Origin: Ectobacillus polymachus
Lineage (GTDB): Bacteria; Bacillota; Bacilli; Bacillales; Bacillaceae_G
DNA length: 64,000 bases
Assembly (NCBI RefSeq): GCF_048159605.1
Contig: NZ_JBLREB010000001.1
Span: forward strand, 2,008,921 to 2,072,920
Reading direction: 5' to 3'
Shown: piece after piece, positions 9,147 through 17,244 of the stretch
Position numbering within the stretch: the stretch's first letter is position 1
How the letters are laid out: every line of letters begins with the position of its first letter
The notes under the pieces: model-generated
What the model was told of the DNA's origin: nothing
Database searches by the model: none
What the model saw: the letters and a program-made list of their open reading frames with translations, nothing else
Made by a program: the position numbers and the translations under genes

Positions 9147-10547
9147 TTATTTAGCCAATTCATAGATAGCTTGTGCATAGATTGCAGTTGCTTTTATTAA
9201 ATCATCAATCTCGATATATTCATCCTTTTGATGCGCAAGCTCTTCCTTTCCTGGAAATAATGGACCAAATGCGACTCCTGCTTTTAATGAACGTGCATAC
9301 GTACCGCCGCCAATAGATAATAGGGTAGCTGGTTTACCCGTTTGCTCTTCATAGACACGCCCTAGTCTTTGAATGAGAACGTGATCCTTATCGACATGAT
9401 GTGGCTTCGAATCAGATACATCTCCTACCAAAAATCCATTCTCTTTTGCATTTGTTTCGAGCGTTTGTAGCATCCACTTGGCATCTGTTGTCACCGGATA
9501 GCGTATGTTTAATCCAAGTGTACCGCCCTCTACTTCACTATAGGACATAAGACCTACATTCACTGTTAAATCCCCTGTAATGCTATCCTTATATGAAATT
9601 CCTAGTTTTTTACCTAGCGTATCATTTTCAAAATAATCAGCTGCCAACGTAACAAACAAAGCCCCAGCTGAGTCTAATTGCTCTTCTTTCAAGAAGGCTG
9701 CTAACAAAATACCTGCATTTCGTCCTTGTTCTGGAGTAGATCCATGCGCAGATATCCCCTTTATTTCAAACGAAATGACATCTTTCTCAAGTGTTGCATG
9801 CCCTTCTATTCCTTTTTCCTGTATATAGGTCTTAAACCGCTCTATACTATGTACATCCTTTGTCCGTACTTGTGCTCTCGCAAAATCTGGCACCATATTT
9901 AATCGTCTACCTGATGAAAAGCGAATGAGTGCGATTTCCTCTTTCTTGTCAGATGCAGGCTGCTTTAGATATACATCACAAATTCCTTTTTCTGCATTAA
10001 TAATAGGAAAATCAGCATCTGGTGCAAAACCCATCGTTGGCATTTCTTCGTTTTTAAAATAATGATCCACACAACGCCAATTGCTTTCTTCATCTGTACC
10101 TAAAATCATACGTACTCGCTTTGTTAAAGGTAAGCCTAGCTCTTTCACAATTTTCATAGCATAGTAAGCTGCCATTGTGGGCCCTTTATCATCAATTGCC
10201 CCGCGTGCAATTATTTTTCCATCCCGAATGTTTGCAGCATATGGATCGCTCGTCCAGCCATCGCCTTCCGGTACAACATCTACGTGACACAATATACCGA
10301 GCAATTCCTTTCCTTGTCCCATTTCAAGATGTCCTGCATAACCTTCTAGATTTTTTACAAGAAATCCATCTTTGCTACCCATTTGAAGCATATGCGTAAG
10401 TGCTTGCTCTATGCCCGTTCCGAATGGAGCACCTTCATGGCCATCCTCTTCGTCAAGTACACTTTTAATTCGTAAAAATTGTTGCACATCTTCAATGAGT
10501 GCTTCTTTTCTTTTTTCTACTTCTTCTAGCCAATTAATATTTGCCAT
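9147..10547 (-). CDS. pepV: Dipeptidase PepV (M20 metallopeptidase)
   Basis: This 466-residue cytoplasmic zinc dipeptidase releases amino acids from dipeptides. Metal and catalytic motifs are HVDVVPEGDGW (near 88-98), GAIDDKGP (near 117) and TDEESNWRC (near 151). The C-terminal lid contains SIGGGTYAR and a late H (EELAHQKDEY). Size matches PepV (465-470). The ATG at 10547 has GTAGGTGA upstream. B. subtilis ytjP is the likely orthologue. Confidence 0.92.
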   Translation of the reverse strand: MANINWLEEVEKRKEALIEDVQQFLRIKSVLDEEDGHEGAPFGTGIEQALTHMLQMGSKDGFLVKNLEGYAGHLEMGQGKELLGILCHVDVVPEGDGWTSDPYAANIRDGKIIARGAIDDKGPTMAAYYAMKIVKELGLPLTKRVRMILGTDEESNWRCVDHYFKNEEMPTMGFAPDADFPIINAEKGICDVYLKQPASDKKEEIALIRFSSGRRLNMVPDFARAQVRTKDVHSIERFKTYIQEKGIEGHATLEKDVISFEIKGISAHGSTPEQGRNAGILLAAFLKEEQLDSAGALFVTLAADYFENDTLGKKLGISYKDSITGDLTVNVGLMSYSEVEGGTLGLNIRYPVTTDAKWMLQTLETNAKENGFLVGDVSDSKPHHVDKDHVLIQRLGRVYEEQTGKPATLLSIGGGTYARSLKAGVAFGPLFPGKEELAHQKDEYIEIDDLIKATAIYAQAIYELAK

Positions 10548-10961
10548 GGAATCACCTACTTTATTTATTATCCTCTTTCATCATAGCAAACGGTTATCCA
10601 TAACGCCAATATTCATGATAAAATAGGACTGTATTGCAATCCACTACTAAAAAAGGGGATGCTATAATTGACTTAAAAACATATGCAACGTGGTTACCTC
10701 TTAACGAAGGGTAAAACATATACACTCACGAACATTTGACAAAATGAAGGACTTAGACAGTTTTTGTAGAAATGGATACTCGATCTTATCTAAGATCTTG
10801 TCGACTACTCTCATATCATGCTTTTACATTTTTAATAGTAAAGTTAATTTTCTGTTAAAATACATAAAAAAAACGCATGTTATTCATGATATGGAGTACA
10901 ATAAAAACAAAAGAATTCTTTCCCAGTTGAGTCACTATAAAACTCGTGGAGGAGTGGTTTT
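10548..10961. other. pepV-ytzE divergent intergenic region
   Basis: This is 414 bases of AT-rich sequence. It must hold the pepV and ytzE promoters; TACAATAAA close to 10918 is a possible -10 for ytzE but lacks a clear -35. A small palindrome GATCTTA-TC-TAAGATC lies near 10790. A 74-codon frame here has no ribosome binding site and is not accepted. Confidence 0.5.
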
Positions 10962-11183
10962 TTGAAATTTACAACCTCTCGTATGTTAACACGGATTAAG
11001 TCGATTTATATGTACATCAATGAAAAGGGCACGGTTACAACCCAGGATTTAGTGGATGAGTTCGGTATAACACCCAGAACCATTCAACGAGATCTAAATG
11101 TGCTGCAGTTCAATGATTTGGTTTACAGCCCTAGTCGTGGCAAGTGGACGACAACAGGAAAGAGAGTGAGACTCACATCATAA
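10962..11183 (+). CDS. ytzE: Small DeoR-type helix-turn-helix protein YtzE (TTG start)
   Basis: This 73-residue protein is almost entirely a DeoR-type winged HTH: ISKYMYIN-like helix, then VTTQDLVDEFGITPRTIQRDLNVL with the recognition helix TPRTIQRDLN. It has no effector domain, so it is either a stand-alone regulator or an adaptor. The start is a TTG at 10962, fixed by GTGGAGGAGTGG directly upstream. The family is very conserved in Bacillus and its targets are unknown. Confidence 0.85.
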   Translation: MKFTTSRMLTRIKSIYMYINEKGTVTTQDLVDEFGITPRTIQRDLNVLQFNDLVYSPSRGKWTTTGKRVRLTS

Positions 11184-11286
11184 AAAAACGATTTTGTTAT
11201 TTATAGACACACAGAGTCAGTGCAGCGGTCAAGTAGACCCTTAACCTTTGAATAAATATAACATTGTAACTATTTTTTTCATATGT

Positions 11287-11336
11287 AGCGATTGTTTAAA
11301 GGGCAATGGGCTTCCCTTTTGAACAATCGCTATTTT
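11287..11336 (+). terminator. Terminator downstream of ytzE
   Basis: Stem AGCGATTGTTTAAAGGG (11287-11303) / CCCTTTTGAACAATCGCT (11314-11331) is followed by ATTTTTAG on the plus strand. It also lies 3' of the convergent pseudouridine synthase gene. Confidence 0.8.
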
Positions 11337-11352
11337 TAGCTGAATCTACTCC

Positions 11353-12063
11353 CTATTCTCCTTTAAGTAAATACAATTCCTCATCTGTCAATTCACGATA
11401 TTGACCGAGCTCTAACTCTTCATCCAATAAAAGTGGTCCCATTTCAATTCGTTTTAAATAAATAACTTTTTTGCCAACCGCTTCAAACATACGCTTCACT
11501 TGATGAAATTTTCCTTCTGTTATGATTAGTTCAATTTCAGAGATACGATTTCCCTGTAAAATAGTGAGCTCACCCGGTTTCGTCACATAACCATCATCTA
11601 ACATCACACCATTCTGAAAGGCAATCCGATCATCTTCTGTAACAAGTCCTTCTACCTTAGCATAATATTTTTTTGGTACATGCTTTTTAGGGGATAAGAG
11701 CTGATGTGCTAGTTTTCCATCATTGGTAAGAAGAAGAAAACCTTCTGTATCCTTATCAAGTCTTCCTACCGGAAAGGGTTGAAATACTGCATCTTCTGGC
11801 TCTAATAAATCGAGCACAGTTTGTTGCTCATCATCCTCTGTTGCCGAAATGACGTCCTTTGGTTTATTCATCATTAAGTATATGAATTCTTTATATTCAA
11901 CGGTTTCACCAAACACGGTCACTTCTTGAATAGTAACATCCACATGAGCTTTCGCATCCTTAACGGGAGATCCATCAATGCGGACTACTCCATCCTTTAG
12001 GAGTTTTTTTACTTCTTTTCTACTTCCATACCCCATATTAGCTAGAAACTTATCAATTCTCAT
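11353..12063 (-). CDS. RsuA-family 16S rRNA pseudouridine synthase (YtzG)
   Basis: This 236-residue protein has an S4 RNA-binding domain (residues 1-60, MRIDKFLANMGYGSRKEVKKLL) followed by the RsuA/RluB catalytic domain with GRLDKDTEG near residue 101 (catalytic Asp) and a C-terminal KFHQVKRMFEAVGKKV motif. The family isomerises a uridine in small-subunit rRNA (U516 in E. coli) or in 23S rRNA. The B. subtilis neighbour YtzG is the likely orthologue. Confidence 0.88.
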   Translation of the reverse strand: MRIDKFLANMGYGSRKEVKKLLKDGVVRIDGSPVKDAKAHVDVTIQEVTVFGETVEYKEFIYLMMNKPKDVISATEDDEQQTVLDLLEPEDAVFQPFPVGRLDKDTEGFLLLTNDGKLAHQLLSPKKHVPKKYYAKVEGLVTEDDRIAFQNGVMLDDGYVTKPGELTILQGNRISEIELIITEGKFHQVKRMFEAVGKKVIYLKRIEMGPLLLDEELELGQYRELTDEELYLLKGE

Positions 12064-12101
12064 ATGTTCCTCCTTCTATTCTTTATATAAGTGGGATCAG
12101 C

Positions 12102-12180
12102 TTATAAAGTGAAGTATCTTGTTAGGTAGTTAACCCCCACTTCCAGACTCTTCTCAAGAGTTTGGAAGTAGGGGCCTTCC
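12102..12180 (+). repeat. bcr-like repeat (copy C) with long hairpin
   Basis: TTATAAAGTGAAGT matches the head of the 27804 repeat, followed by ACCCCCAC and a near-perfect hairpin (CCCCCACTTCCAGACTCTT / AAGAGTTTGGAAGTAGGGG). There is no T-run on either strand, so it is not a normal terminator. It lies between ytgP and the rRNA pseudouridine synthase gene. Confidence 0.5.
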
Positions 12181-12205
12181 TGTTGTTACATAGCAGGATA
12201 CATTC

Positions 12206-13855
12206 TTATGCTTGTTTGCTTACAAGCTTTATTTTTCGTCTAAATTTTGTTAGTAGTTTTTGAAGAAGTTCTTCCCCAAAAACATGTTTCGCAACATCCA
12301 ATCGGATCGCTAAAAACACATATACTACCACGCCAATGCTACCTGCAATGCCCACGATGAGAAATGCATCTAATCGGCTGGCTGTATATGGAATAATAGT
12401 AGATAAAGCATTGTATATCAAGTTTGCACAAAATGCCATAAGGATTGTGATAACAGAAATTTGGAAGGTTCGTTTATAAACACGTTCAAAACTGAAATGT
12501 AATTTCTGACGAATTTTATTATTTGCATAAATAATCGATGCGGCAAATCCTATTCCAGTCCCAAGAACACCGCCAATAGCATCAAAGTAACGAATAAGTA
12601 CCACATTACACATGATTTTTAGTACTACGCCTATAACTAATCCAATAATGGCATGCTTTTGCTGATTAATTCCTTGTAATATGGCTGCTGTAACGGAAAA
12701 CAGGGCAAATAATAAAGCGACAGGCGCATACCACATAAGAACCTGTCCACCAAGAGGATCCGGATCATAAAACGCGCGATAGATCGGATATGCAAGTAAA
12801 GACATCCCAACAACTGCTGGTAATGTCAAAAATATATTTACTTGAAATGCTTGTTCGATTTGATGTTGTAATGTTTTTATTTTGTTCTCTGTATAGGATT
12901 TTGTAATCGCTGGGACAAGCGTTAAACTAAATGCAGTTGCAAGGGAGACAGGGATCATAATGAGCTTATGCGTCCACATCGTAAAAATTCCAAGAGCATG
13001 CTCCGCAATCGCTGCTTTTCCAGCTGCCTCCATTGCTTTATTAAATGTAAGGGTATCGATTTGCTGATACAAAGGAATTGCTAATCCTACCACAACATAA
13101 GGAATCGCATAGGCAAATAATTCTTTGTATAGCTGGGGAGTGCTAACGCTTGAAGGCACTACAGTTTGGGATTTTAGTAGCTTATCCATATGGTGTTTTC
13201 GTTTTACCCAATACCAGAGCAGTACGATTAATGCCCCAACAGCAGATACGAAAGCAGCAAATGTAGAAACCCCAACGGCTGTTGCAACTGACCCTTTTAA
13301 TACACGTATGACAATATAACTTCCTACTAACAACATCGCAATGCGAATGATTTGTTCAATAATTTGTGAAACGGTTGTAGGCCCCATCGATTGATGTCCT
13401 TGAAAGAAGCCTCGAATTAAACTCGCTGCTGGTACTACAAGAAGGGCAAAGCTAACGAGCCTAATAATCATCGTTACATCTTGAGGGCTGTTTTCTAACG
13501 TATTATTCCCTAGCATCGCTTTAGCGAACAAAGGTGCACTCATATATAGAACGAGAAAAGATAAGATACCCATAAAGATCATAAGCTTCATTCCTGAACG
13601 AAACATTCGCCTACTCGTCTCATAATCTCCTAGAGCATTGTATTTTGACACAAATTTAGAAACGGCAAGAGGAACCCCTGCAGTTGCAATGCTTAAAAAA
13701 ATCTGATAAGGTACATAGCCATATGTATACAGTGTTCCGCCATTTGTACCTACAAGTTGGTGAAACGGAAAGACGTAAATCATACCAAGAAATTTAACGA
13801 AAAAAGTCCCGAACGTTACAATAAGCGTTCCACGTACAAATTTGGAATCAGACAT
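12206..13855 (-). CDS. ytgP: Polysaccharide/lipid II flippase-type membrane protein YtgP (MurJ family)
   Basis: This 549-residue MOP-superfamily exporter has about 14 hydrophobic segments. The N-terminus FVRGTLIVTFGTFFVKFLG and the GFFQGHQSMGPTTVSQIIEQ segment are typical of the spore-cortex/YtgP branch. In B. subtilis YtgP is a lipid II flippase able to replace MurJ. The frame opens at a GTG five codons upstream, but GTGGGGGATC is spaced for the ATG at 13855. Membrane location and involvement in peptidoglycan precursor translocation are inferred from the family. Confidence 0.88.
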   Translation of the reverse strand: MSDSKFVRGTLIVTFGTFFVKFLGMIYVFPFHQLVGTNGGTLYTYGYVPYQIFLSIATAGVPLAVSKFVSKYNALGDYETSRRMFRSGMKLMIFMGILSFLVLYMSAPLFAKAMLGNNTLENSPQDVTMIIRLVSFALLVVPAASLIRGFFQGHQSMGPTTVSQIIEQIIRIAMLLVGSYIVIRVLKGSVATAVGVSTFAAFVSAVGALIVLLWYWVKRKHHMDKLLKSQTVVPSSVSTPQLYKELFAYAIPYVVVGLAIPLYQQIDTLTFNKAMEAAGKAAIAEHALGIFTMWTHKLIMIPVSLATAFSLTLVPAITKSYTENKIKTLQHQIEQAFQVNIFLTLPAVVGMSLLAYPIYRAFYDPDPLGGQVLMWYAPVALLFALFSVTAAILQGINQQKHAIIGLVIGVVLKIMCNVVLIRYFDAIGGVLGTGIGFAASIIYANNKIRQKLHFSFERVYKRTFQISVITILMAFCANLIYNALSTIIPYTASRLDAFLIVGIAGSIGVVVYVFLAIRLDVAKHVFGEELLQKLLTKFRRKIKLVSKQA

Positions 13856-13980
13856 TGGAAGATCCCCCACGTATTATAAAATCTAACTTTTGTATTGTAT
13901 CATAAAATATTAGCATTCGATAAGGACGTAACAGAAAACCATTATTTCTTTTTTTCTTTTATTCATGCTATCCTTGTGTA

Positions 13981-14035
13981 CATAAAGTGAAACTTCCTCA
14001 AGGTGGAGTCTTACTGCCCGTTAAAGCGGGATAAA
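13981..14035 (+). repeat. Internally deleted bcr-like repeat (copy D)
   Basis: CATAAAGTGAAACTTCC is joined directly to AAGGTGGAGTCTTACTGCCCG and GTTAAAGCGGGATAAAA. These are the two ends of the 157-bp element at 27804 with its central hairpins missing. It lies immediately upstream of the ytfP ribosome binding site. Confidence 0.7.
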
Positions 14036-14054
14036 ATGTACAAGGGTGAAAAGA

Positions 14055-15323
14055 ATGAATTATGATGTAATTGTAATTGGCGGGGGGCCATCTGGCCTAA
14101 TGGCAGCAATTGGAGCTGCTGAAAAGAAGGCTAAGGTGCTGCTGCTCGACAAAGGAGATAAACTAGGAAGAAAGCTTGCTATTTCAGGTGGTGGCCGTTG
14201 CAATGTTACGAACCGTTTACCAGTAGATGAAATAATAAAGCACATTCCAGGAAACGGCCGATTTTTATACAGCGCGTTTTCCACTTTCAATAATGAAGAT
14301 ATTATTCAATTTTTTGAGAAGCTTGGAGTGAAGCTGAAAGAGGAAGACCATGGTCGAATGTTTCCTGTTTCCAATTCCTCACAATCTGTCGTAGATGCTC
14401 TTCTTCATAGAATGCATGCGCTTCATATTCATGTACGCACAAATACTGCTGTGAAAACAATAGAATATAAAGATGGACAAACATCGGCCGTTGTATTACA
14501 AAACGGAGAAATACTACCTGTAGAACACGTCGTAATCGCAGTAGGGGGAAAGTCCGTTCCACAAACAGGTTCAACCGGTGATGGCTATGCTTGGGCAAAG
14601 AAAGCAGGACATACGATTACTGAATTGTTCCCAACAGAGGTTCCGATTTTATCTAATGAAACGTTTATTAAGGACCGTGTCCTGCAAGGGATATCCTTGC
14701 GGAATGTAGAACTGAGTGTTCTAAATCCAAAGGGCAAACCAGTAATTAAGCACAAAATGGATATGATTTTTACCCATTTCGGCCTTTCCGGACCTGCAGC
14801 ACTAAGATGCAGCCAATATGTTATTAAAACGATGAAAAAGTATCAGGTACATCAAGTTACCATGAAAATTGATTGCTATCCAGAGCTATCAGAAGAAGCA
14901 CTCTATCAGCAAATTATAGAGCGGATCCAGGAAGATCCTAAAAAAAGCGTAAAAAATCTGCTAAAAGGATTAATCCCAGAACGATACTTACTATTTCTTC
15001 TTGAACGAAATGATTTACTATCCAACACAACTGCAGGCCAAGCTTCCCGTGAAATGCTACTCAGCTTTGTCCATGACTTAAAAGGATTTTCTCTTAACGT
15101 ACACGGAACACAATCTATTGAAAAAGCCTTCGTAACAGGAGGCGGAGTATCCATCAAAGAAATACATCCAAAAGAAATGTCGTCGAAGCTTATGAAGGGC
15201 TTGTACTTTTGCGGAGAAATTCTTGATATTCACGGGTACACAGGCGGATACAACATTACGGCTGCATTTGTAACAGGAAGAATTGCTGGAATGTCTGCAG
15301 GAACCTATGCACTGCTAACATAA
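14055..15323 (+). CDS. ytfP: FAD-dependent oxidoreductase YtfP (HI0933/BaiN family)
   Basis: This 422-residue flavoprotein has an N-terminal dinucleotide-binding fold (DVIVIGGGPSGLMAA), a GGGRCNVTN segment characteristic of the HI0933 family, a second GGKSVPQTGSTGDGY and a C-terminal LYFCGEILDIHGYTGGYN FAD contact region. The enzymatic reaction is unknown; relatives are annotated as NAD(P)/FAD-dependent oxidoreductases. AAGGGTGA at 14042-14049 favours the ATG at 14055 over the GTG at 14046, which lies within that site. Confidence 0.88.
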   Translation: MNYDVIVIGGGPSGLMAAIGAAEKKAKVLLLDKGDKLGRKLAISGGGRCNVTNRLPVDEIIKHIPGNGRFLYSAFSTFNNEDIIQFFEKLGVKLKEEDHGRMFPVSNSSQSVVDALLHRMHALHIHVRTNTAVKTIEYKDGQTSAVVLQNGEILPVEHVVIAVGGKSVPQTGSTGDGYAWAKKAGHTITELFPTEVPILSNETFIKDRVLQGISLRNVELSVLNPKGKPVIKHKMDMIFTHFGLSGPAALRCSQYVIKTMKKYQVHQVTMKIDCYPELSEEALYQQIIERIQEDPKKSVKNLLKGLIPERYLLFLLERNDLLSNTTAGQASREMLLSFVHDLKGFSLNVHGTQSIEKAFVTGGGVSIKEIHPKEMSSKLMKGLYFCGEILDIHGYTGGYNITAAFVTGRIAGMSAGTYALLT

Positions 15324-15329
15324 ACGAAA

Positions 15330-15370
15330 GATGACTGAAAAAGAGTACTTGTATTCTTTTCTCAGTCATC
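15330..15370. terminator. Bidirectional terminator between ytfP and cse60
   Basis: Stem GATGACTGA (15330-15338) / TCAGTCATC (15362-15370) extends inward through AAAGA/TCTTT. It serves convergent genes and overlaps the cse60 stop (15366). Confidence 0.7.
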
Positions 15371-15548
15371 CTTTATATACTATCATAGCTGAAAAACAGT
15401 ATATTTGATTTTCTTCATCATTATTTGAAACAGCGACTTGATATTTAATGTCTACTACACTCTCTTCGTCAACCTTCTTTAAAAAATTATTCATACATTC
15501 TTCTAAATCTTTTTCATGGCTTTCATCAAATACTTTTACTCGTATCAT
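15366..15548 (-). CDS. cse60: Sporulation protein Cse60
   Basis: This 60-residue acidic protein (MIRVKVFDESHEKDLEECMN, then VDIKYQVAVS and a SAMIVYKG end) matches the Cse60 family, whose B. subtilis member is transcribed by sigma-E in the mother cell. The ribosome binding site is AAGGTGGTG. Its first 23 bases overlap the end of the upstream small gene (15526-15786), so the two are translationally coupled. Molecular function is unknown. Confidence 0.85.
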   Translation of the reverse strand: MIRVKVFDESHEKDLEECMNNFLKKVDEESVVDIKYQVAVSNNDEENQIYCFSAMIVYKG

Positions 15549-15786
15549 CTAAGCACCACCTTACATCTGACCGCTTTACAGAAGGATTCACATCTCTTCG
15601 CGTATCAATTAATCGATAAAAGCGTCCATTCTCAAAAATATAGCCATCTTCCAATACATATCGTTTTTCTAGAGAATTCATATAAAATTTTCCAATCATA
15701 AATTTATTCGAATATAATTCCAAATAGTTCTCTTTAAACTTAGCCACCACTTTTTCTGTAATATCTATTTTTATAGTCCTTCCCAT
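15526..15786 (-). CDS. Small protein co-transcribed with cse60 (possibly DUF2553/YusG-like)
   Basis: This 86-residue soluble protein runs MGRTIKIDITEKVVAKFKEN, then LELYSNKFMIGKFY and YVLEDGYIFENGRFYRL. The pattern 'IDIT-VV-F-LELY-IGK--YxLEDGY' resembles the YusG/DUF2553 type of small Bacillus proteins, but I cannot confirm the family. It overlaps cse60 by 23 bases and likely shares its (sporulation) expression. A purine-rich GGGAGGGGGAAT ribosome binding site precedes the ATG at 15786. The C-terminus (SVKRSDVRWCLDDTSKSI) overlaps the cse60 start and may have evolved by read-through. Confidence 0.65.
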   Translation of the reverse strand: MGRTIKIDITEKVVAKFKENYLELYSNKFMIGKFYMNSLEKRYVLEDGYIFENGRFYRLIDTRRDVNPSVKRSDVRWCLDDTSKSI

Positions 15787-15889
15787 TTATTCCCCCTCCC
15801 TTCGTGTAAGGATTCTTTGATTTATTCTATTAATTCAGTTGAAATTTATGATAGGTTGCAAAAAATTTTACACAATTCTTAACAAATAA

Positions 15890-15915
15890 AAAATCCAACA
15901 TATTTGCTGGATTTT
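15890..15915 (-). terminator. Terminator of the small GerPF-like gene pair
   Basis: An 11-bp stem with loop TATT (15890-15900 / 15905-15915), one G-T pair, is followed by TTTTTTATTTG on the minus strand 28 bases after the stop codon at 15943. Confidence 0.75.
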
Positions 15916-15942
15916 TTTACTTATGAAAGACAAGTATAATTT

Positions 15943-16116
15943 TTAAGTTTGTTTAGTCGGATCGATTTTTTTTCCATTTACAGAATCATTGATAACCGGT
16001 CCGCCTGCTCCATTGATAGACTTTGTTGCATTTGTTTTTACTTCATTTACATGGTCCGTAATGCGTACCATACCGTTATTGTTTACAATAATAAATTTTT
16101 TTATCACTACTGTCAT
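15943..16116 (-). CDS. GerPA/GerPF-like small spore protein, 57 residues
   Basis: The reverse strand encodes a 57-residue protein starting MTVVIKKFIIVNNNGMVRIT and continuing DHVNEVKTNATKSINGAGGP. The layout (hydrophobic I/V strand, an NNNGxVxIxD turn, then K-S-x-x-G-A-G-G) is that of the GerPA/GerPF family of spore coat proteins that help germinants cross the coat. Real GerPF proteins are about 70 residues, so this is short. AGAGGGG about 10 nt upstream of the ATG at 16116 is the ribosome binding site. It follows a second family member with a 62-nt gap and precedes a terminator, so the two form a small operon outside the gerP operon. Confidence 0.7.
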   Translation of the reverse strand: MTVVIKKFIIVNNNGMVRITDHVNEVKTNATKSINGAGGPVINDSVNGKKIDPTKQT

Positions 16117-16178
16117 ATCGTATCTCGGCCCCTCTTCTCATCATCTCTATCAATGTATGCTAGTCGTACAAGAAGGGT

Positions 16179-16397
16179 TCATCCATTAACGGGTTCATCT
16201 ATTATTACCGGCGGATCAACTGAGGTGGTGTCAGTGATGTCACCGGGAGTTCGTTTTCCATTGACATACACTCCGCTATTCGATGCTCCAGAGCCATTAC
16301 TTGTTTTTGAAACAGTAATGGAGTTTACATTGTAATAATTTCCGATATTTACTATACCTGTATTTGTGTGAATTTTTAAATTCCGGATTTTAGTGAT
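16179..16397 (-). CDS. GerPF-like small spore protein with an apparent ATC start codon
   Basis: The reverse frame from 16397 reads (ATC)TKIRNLKIHTNTGIVNIGN, then YYNVNSITVSKTSNGSGASN and VYVNGKRTPGD, 72 residues in all. This is a clear GerPF/GerPA-family pattern (NTGIVNIGNYYNV, TSNGSGASNSG). A perfect AAAGGAGG lies 7 nt before the ATC at 16397. No in-frame ATG, GTG or TTG occurs between the upstream stop codon at 16431-16433 and the conserved core. Either translation starts at AUC (or the adjacent AUU), or a G-to-C change has silenced a former ATG, or there is a sequencing error. Listed as coding because the reading frame is intact. Confidence 0.65.
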   Translation of the reverse strand: MTKIRNLKIHTNTGIVNIGNYYNVNSITVSKTSNGSGASNSGVYVNGKRTPGDITDTTSVDPPVIIDEPVNG

Positions 16398-16453
16398 TTT
16401 AATTCCTCCTTTGCATCCATTTGTATTAACCTATGCAAAAGAGAGCAATTTTC

Positions 16454-16768
16454 TCACGCAATTTGTAATTTTCCTTTGTATTCATTCATACCGCCCACCA
16501 TATTAAGAACACTATAGCCTCGTGCATACAAATAATAACAAACATGTTCACTTCGAATACCTGTCTTACAGATAATTATGTATTTTATGTTTTTGTAAAA
16601 ATGAGACAATTTATTAGGTATATCGCCCATAGATATGTGAACCGCTTCTGGAATTTTTCCGTTTCGTATAATTTCTTCCTGTTCTCGAACATCCACGAGG
16701 AATAAAGTCTCTCCGTTTTCTAATCGTTCCCTAACTTCATCCGGTGTAATAGTTTGAAACGAAGGCAT
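16454..16768 (-). CDS. ytwF: Rhodanese-domain protein (YtwF-like)
   Basis: This 104-residue single rhodanese domain has the CH2A-like VDVREQEEI and the active-site loop CKTGIRSE with the catalytic Cys near residue 68, followed by GGMNEYKG at the C-terminus. Single-domain rhodaneses relay sulfane sulfur from thiosulfate or persulfide donors. AGGAGGGG precedes the ATG at 16768. It is monocistronic in appearance and lies upstream of the GerPF-like pair on the same strand. Confidence 0.85.
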   Translation of the reverse strand: MPSFQTITPDEVRERLENGETLFLVDVREQEEIIRNGKIPEAVHISMGDIPNKLSHFYKNIKYIIICKTGIRSEHVCYYLYARGYSVLNMVGGMNEYKGKLQIA

Positions 16769-16949
16769 TTCATCCCCTCCTAAAGTTTACACTACAATAA
16801 TAGTAACAATAGCAAAAAAAGGAAGTAAAGGGGGAATTAGAATTTTTTTATTTTAACCAGAAAAATGTTACAAATAATCGAATACACTCTACAAAAATTG
16901 AGAATAAATTGCATTATCTCCTACAAATCGACATCAGAGTCGGTTTCAA

Positions 16950-16994
16950 AAAAAATGAAACGGCCTTTCCCCAATAAAAATTGAGAAAGGCCGT
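16950..16994 (-). terminator. Terminator downstream of the 36-residue spore-like gene
   Basis: Stem ACGGCCTTTCCCCAAT / ATTGAGAAAGGCCGT (16960-16994) has one internal mismatch, and the minus strand runs on into TTCATTTTTTTTGAAAC. Confidence 0.85.
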
Positions 16995-17049
16995 AACTTA
17001 CTATATTCTTGAAGGGTTATGTGCAAAACCCCTCTTTAAATACTCTTAT

Positions 17050-17160
17050 TTATTTACTTTTTTTGATTTGCTTTTGTTTTCCCTCAGAGAAATTCGAAGA
17101 ATCGTTAAAGTTCGGTTGCTTCTGACCGCTATTGTTACTTCTTCCCTTGCCCTTTGCCAT
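17050..17160 (-). CDS. Very small basic protein, 36 residues, spore-protein-like
   Basis: The reverse strand encodes a 36-residue protein (MAKGKGRSNNSGQKQPNFND, ending SEGKQKQIKKSK). It is rich in Lys, Asn, Gln, Ser and Gly, with no hydrophobic core, cysteine or membrane segment. AAAGGAGG with 8-nt spacing precedes the ATG at 17160 and a strong terminator follows, so it is a complete transcription unit between leuS and ytwF. Composition resembles minor small acid-soluble spore proteins, but I do not recognise a named family. Confidence 0.7.
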   Translation of the reverse strand: MAKGKGRSNNSGQKQPNFNDSSNFSEGKQKQIKKSK

Positions 17161-17244
17161 AATACATTCCTCCTTTATACATGAAGTTAAGTCTAGTATG
17201 TGTGAACAAGCCATAACTTATGTTAAAAAAGGAGGACCTGATTA

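Noticed and set aside
10744..10965. 73-codon plus-strand frame before ytzE
   Set aside because: AT-rich random composition, no ribosome binding site, and it overlaps the ytzE ribosome binding site.
12102..12180. Terminator of ytgP or the pseudouridine synthase gene
   Set aside because: The hairpin lacks a T-run on both strands and its left flank matches the dispersed repeat head.
15949..16335. 128-codon plus-strand open frame
   Set aside because: It is antisense to the two GerPF-like small genes, has no ribosome binding site and a Cys/Phe/Tyr-rich composition typical of shadow frames.
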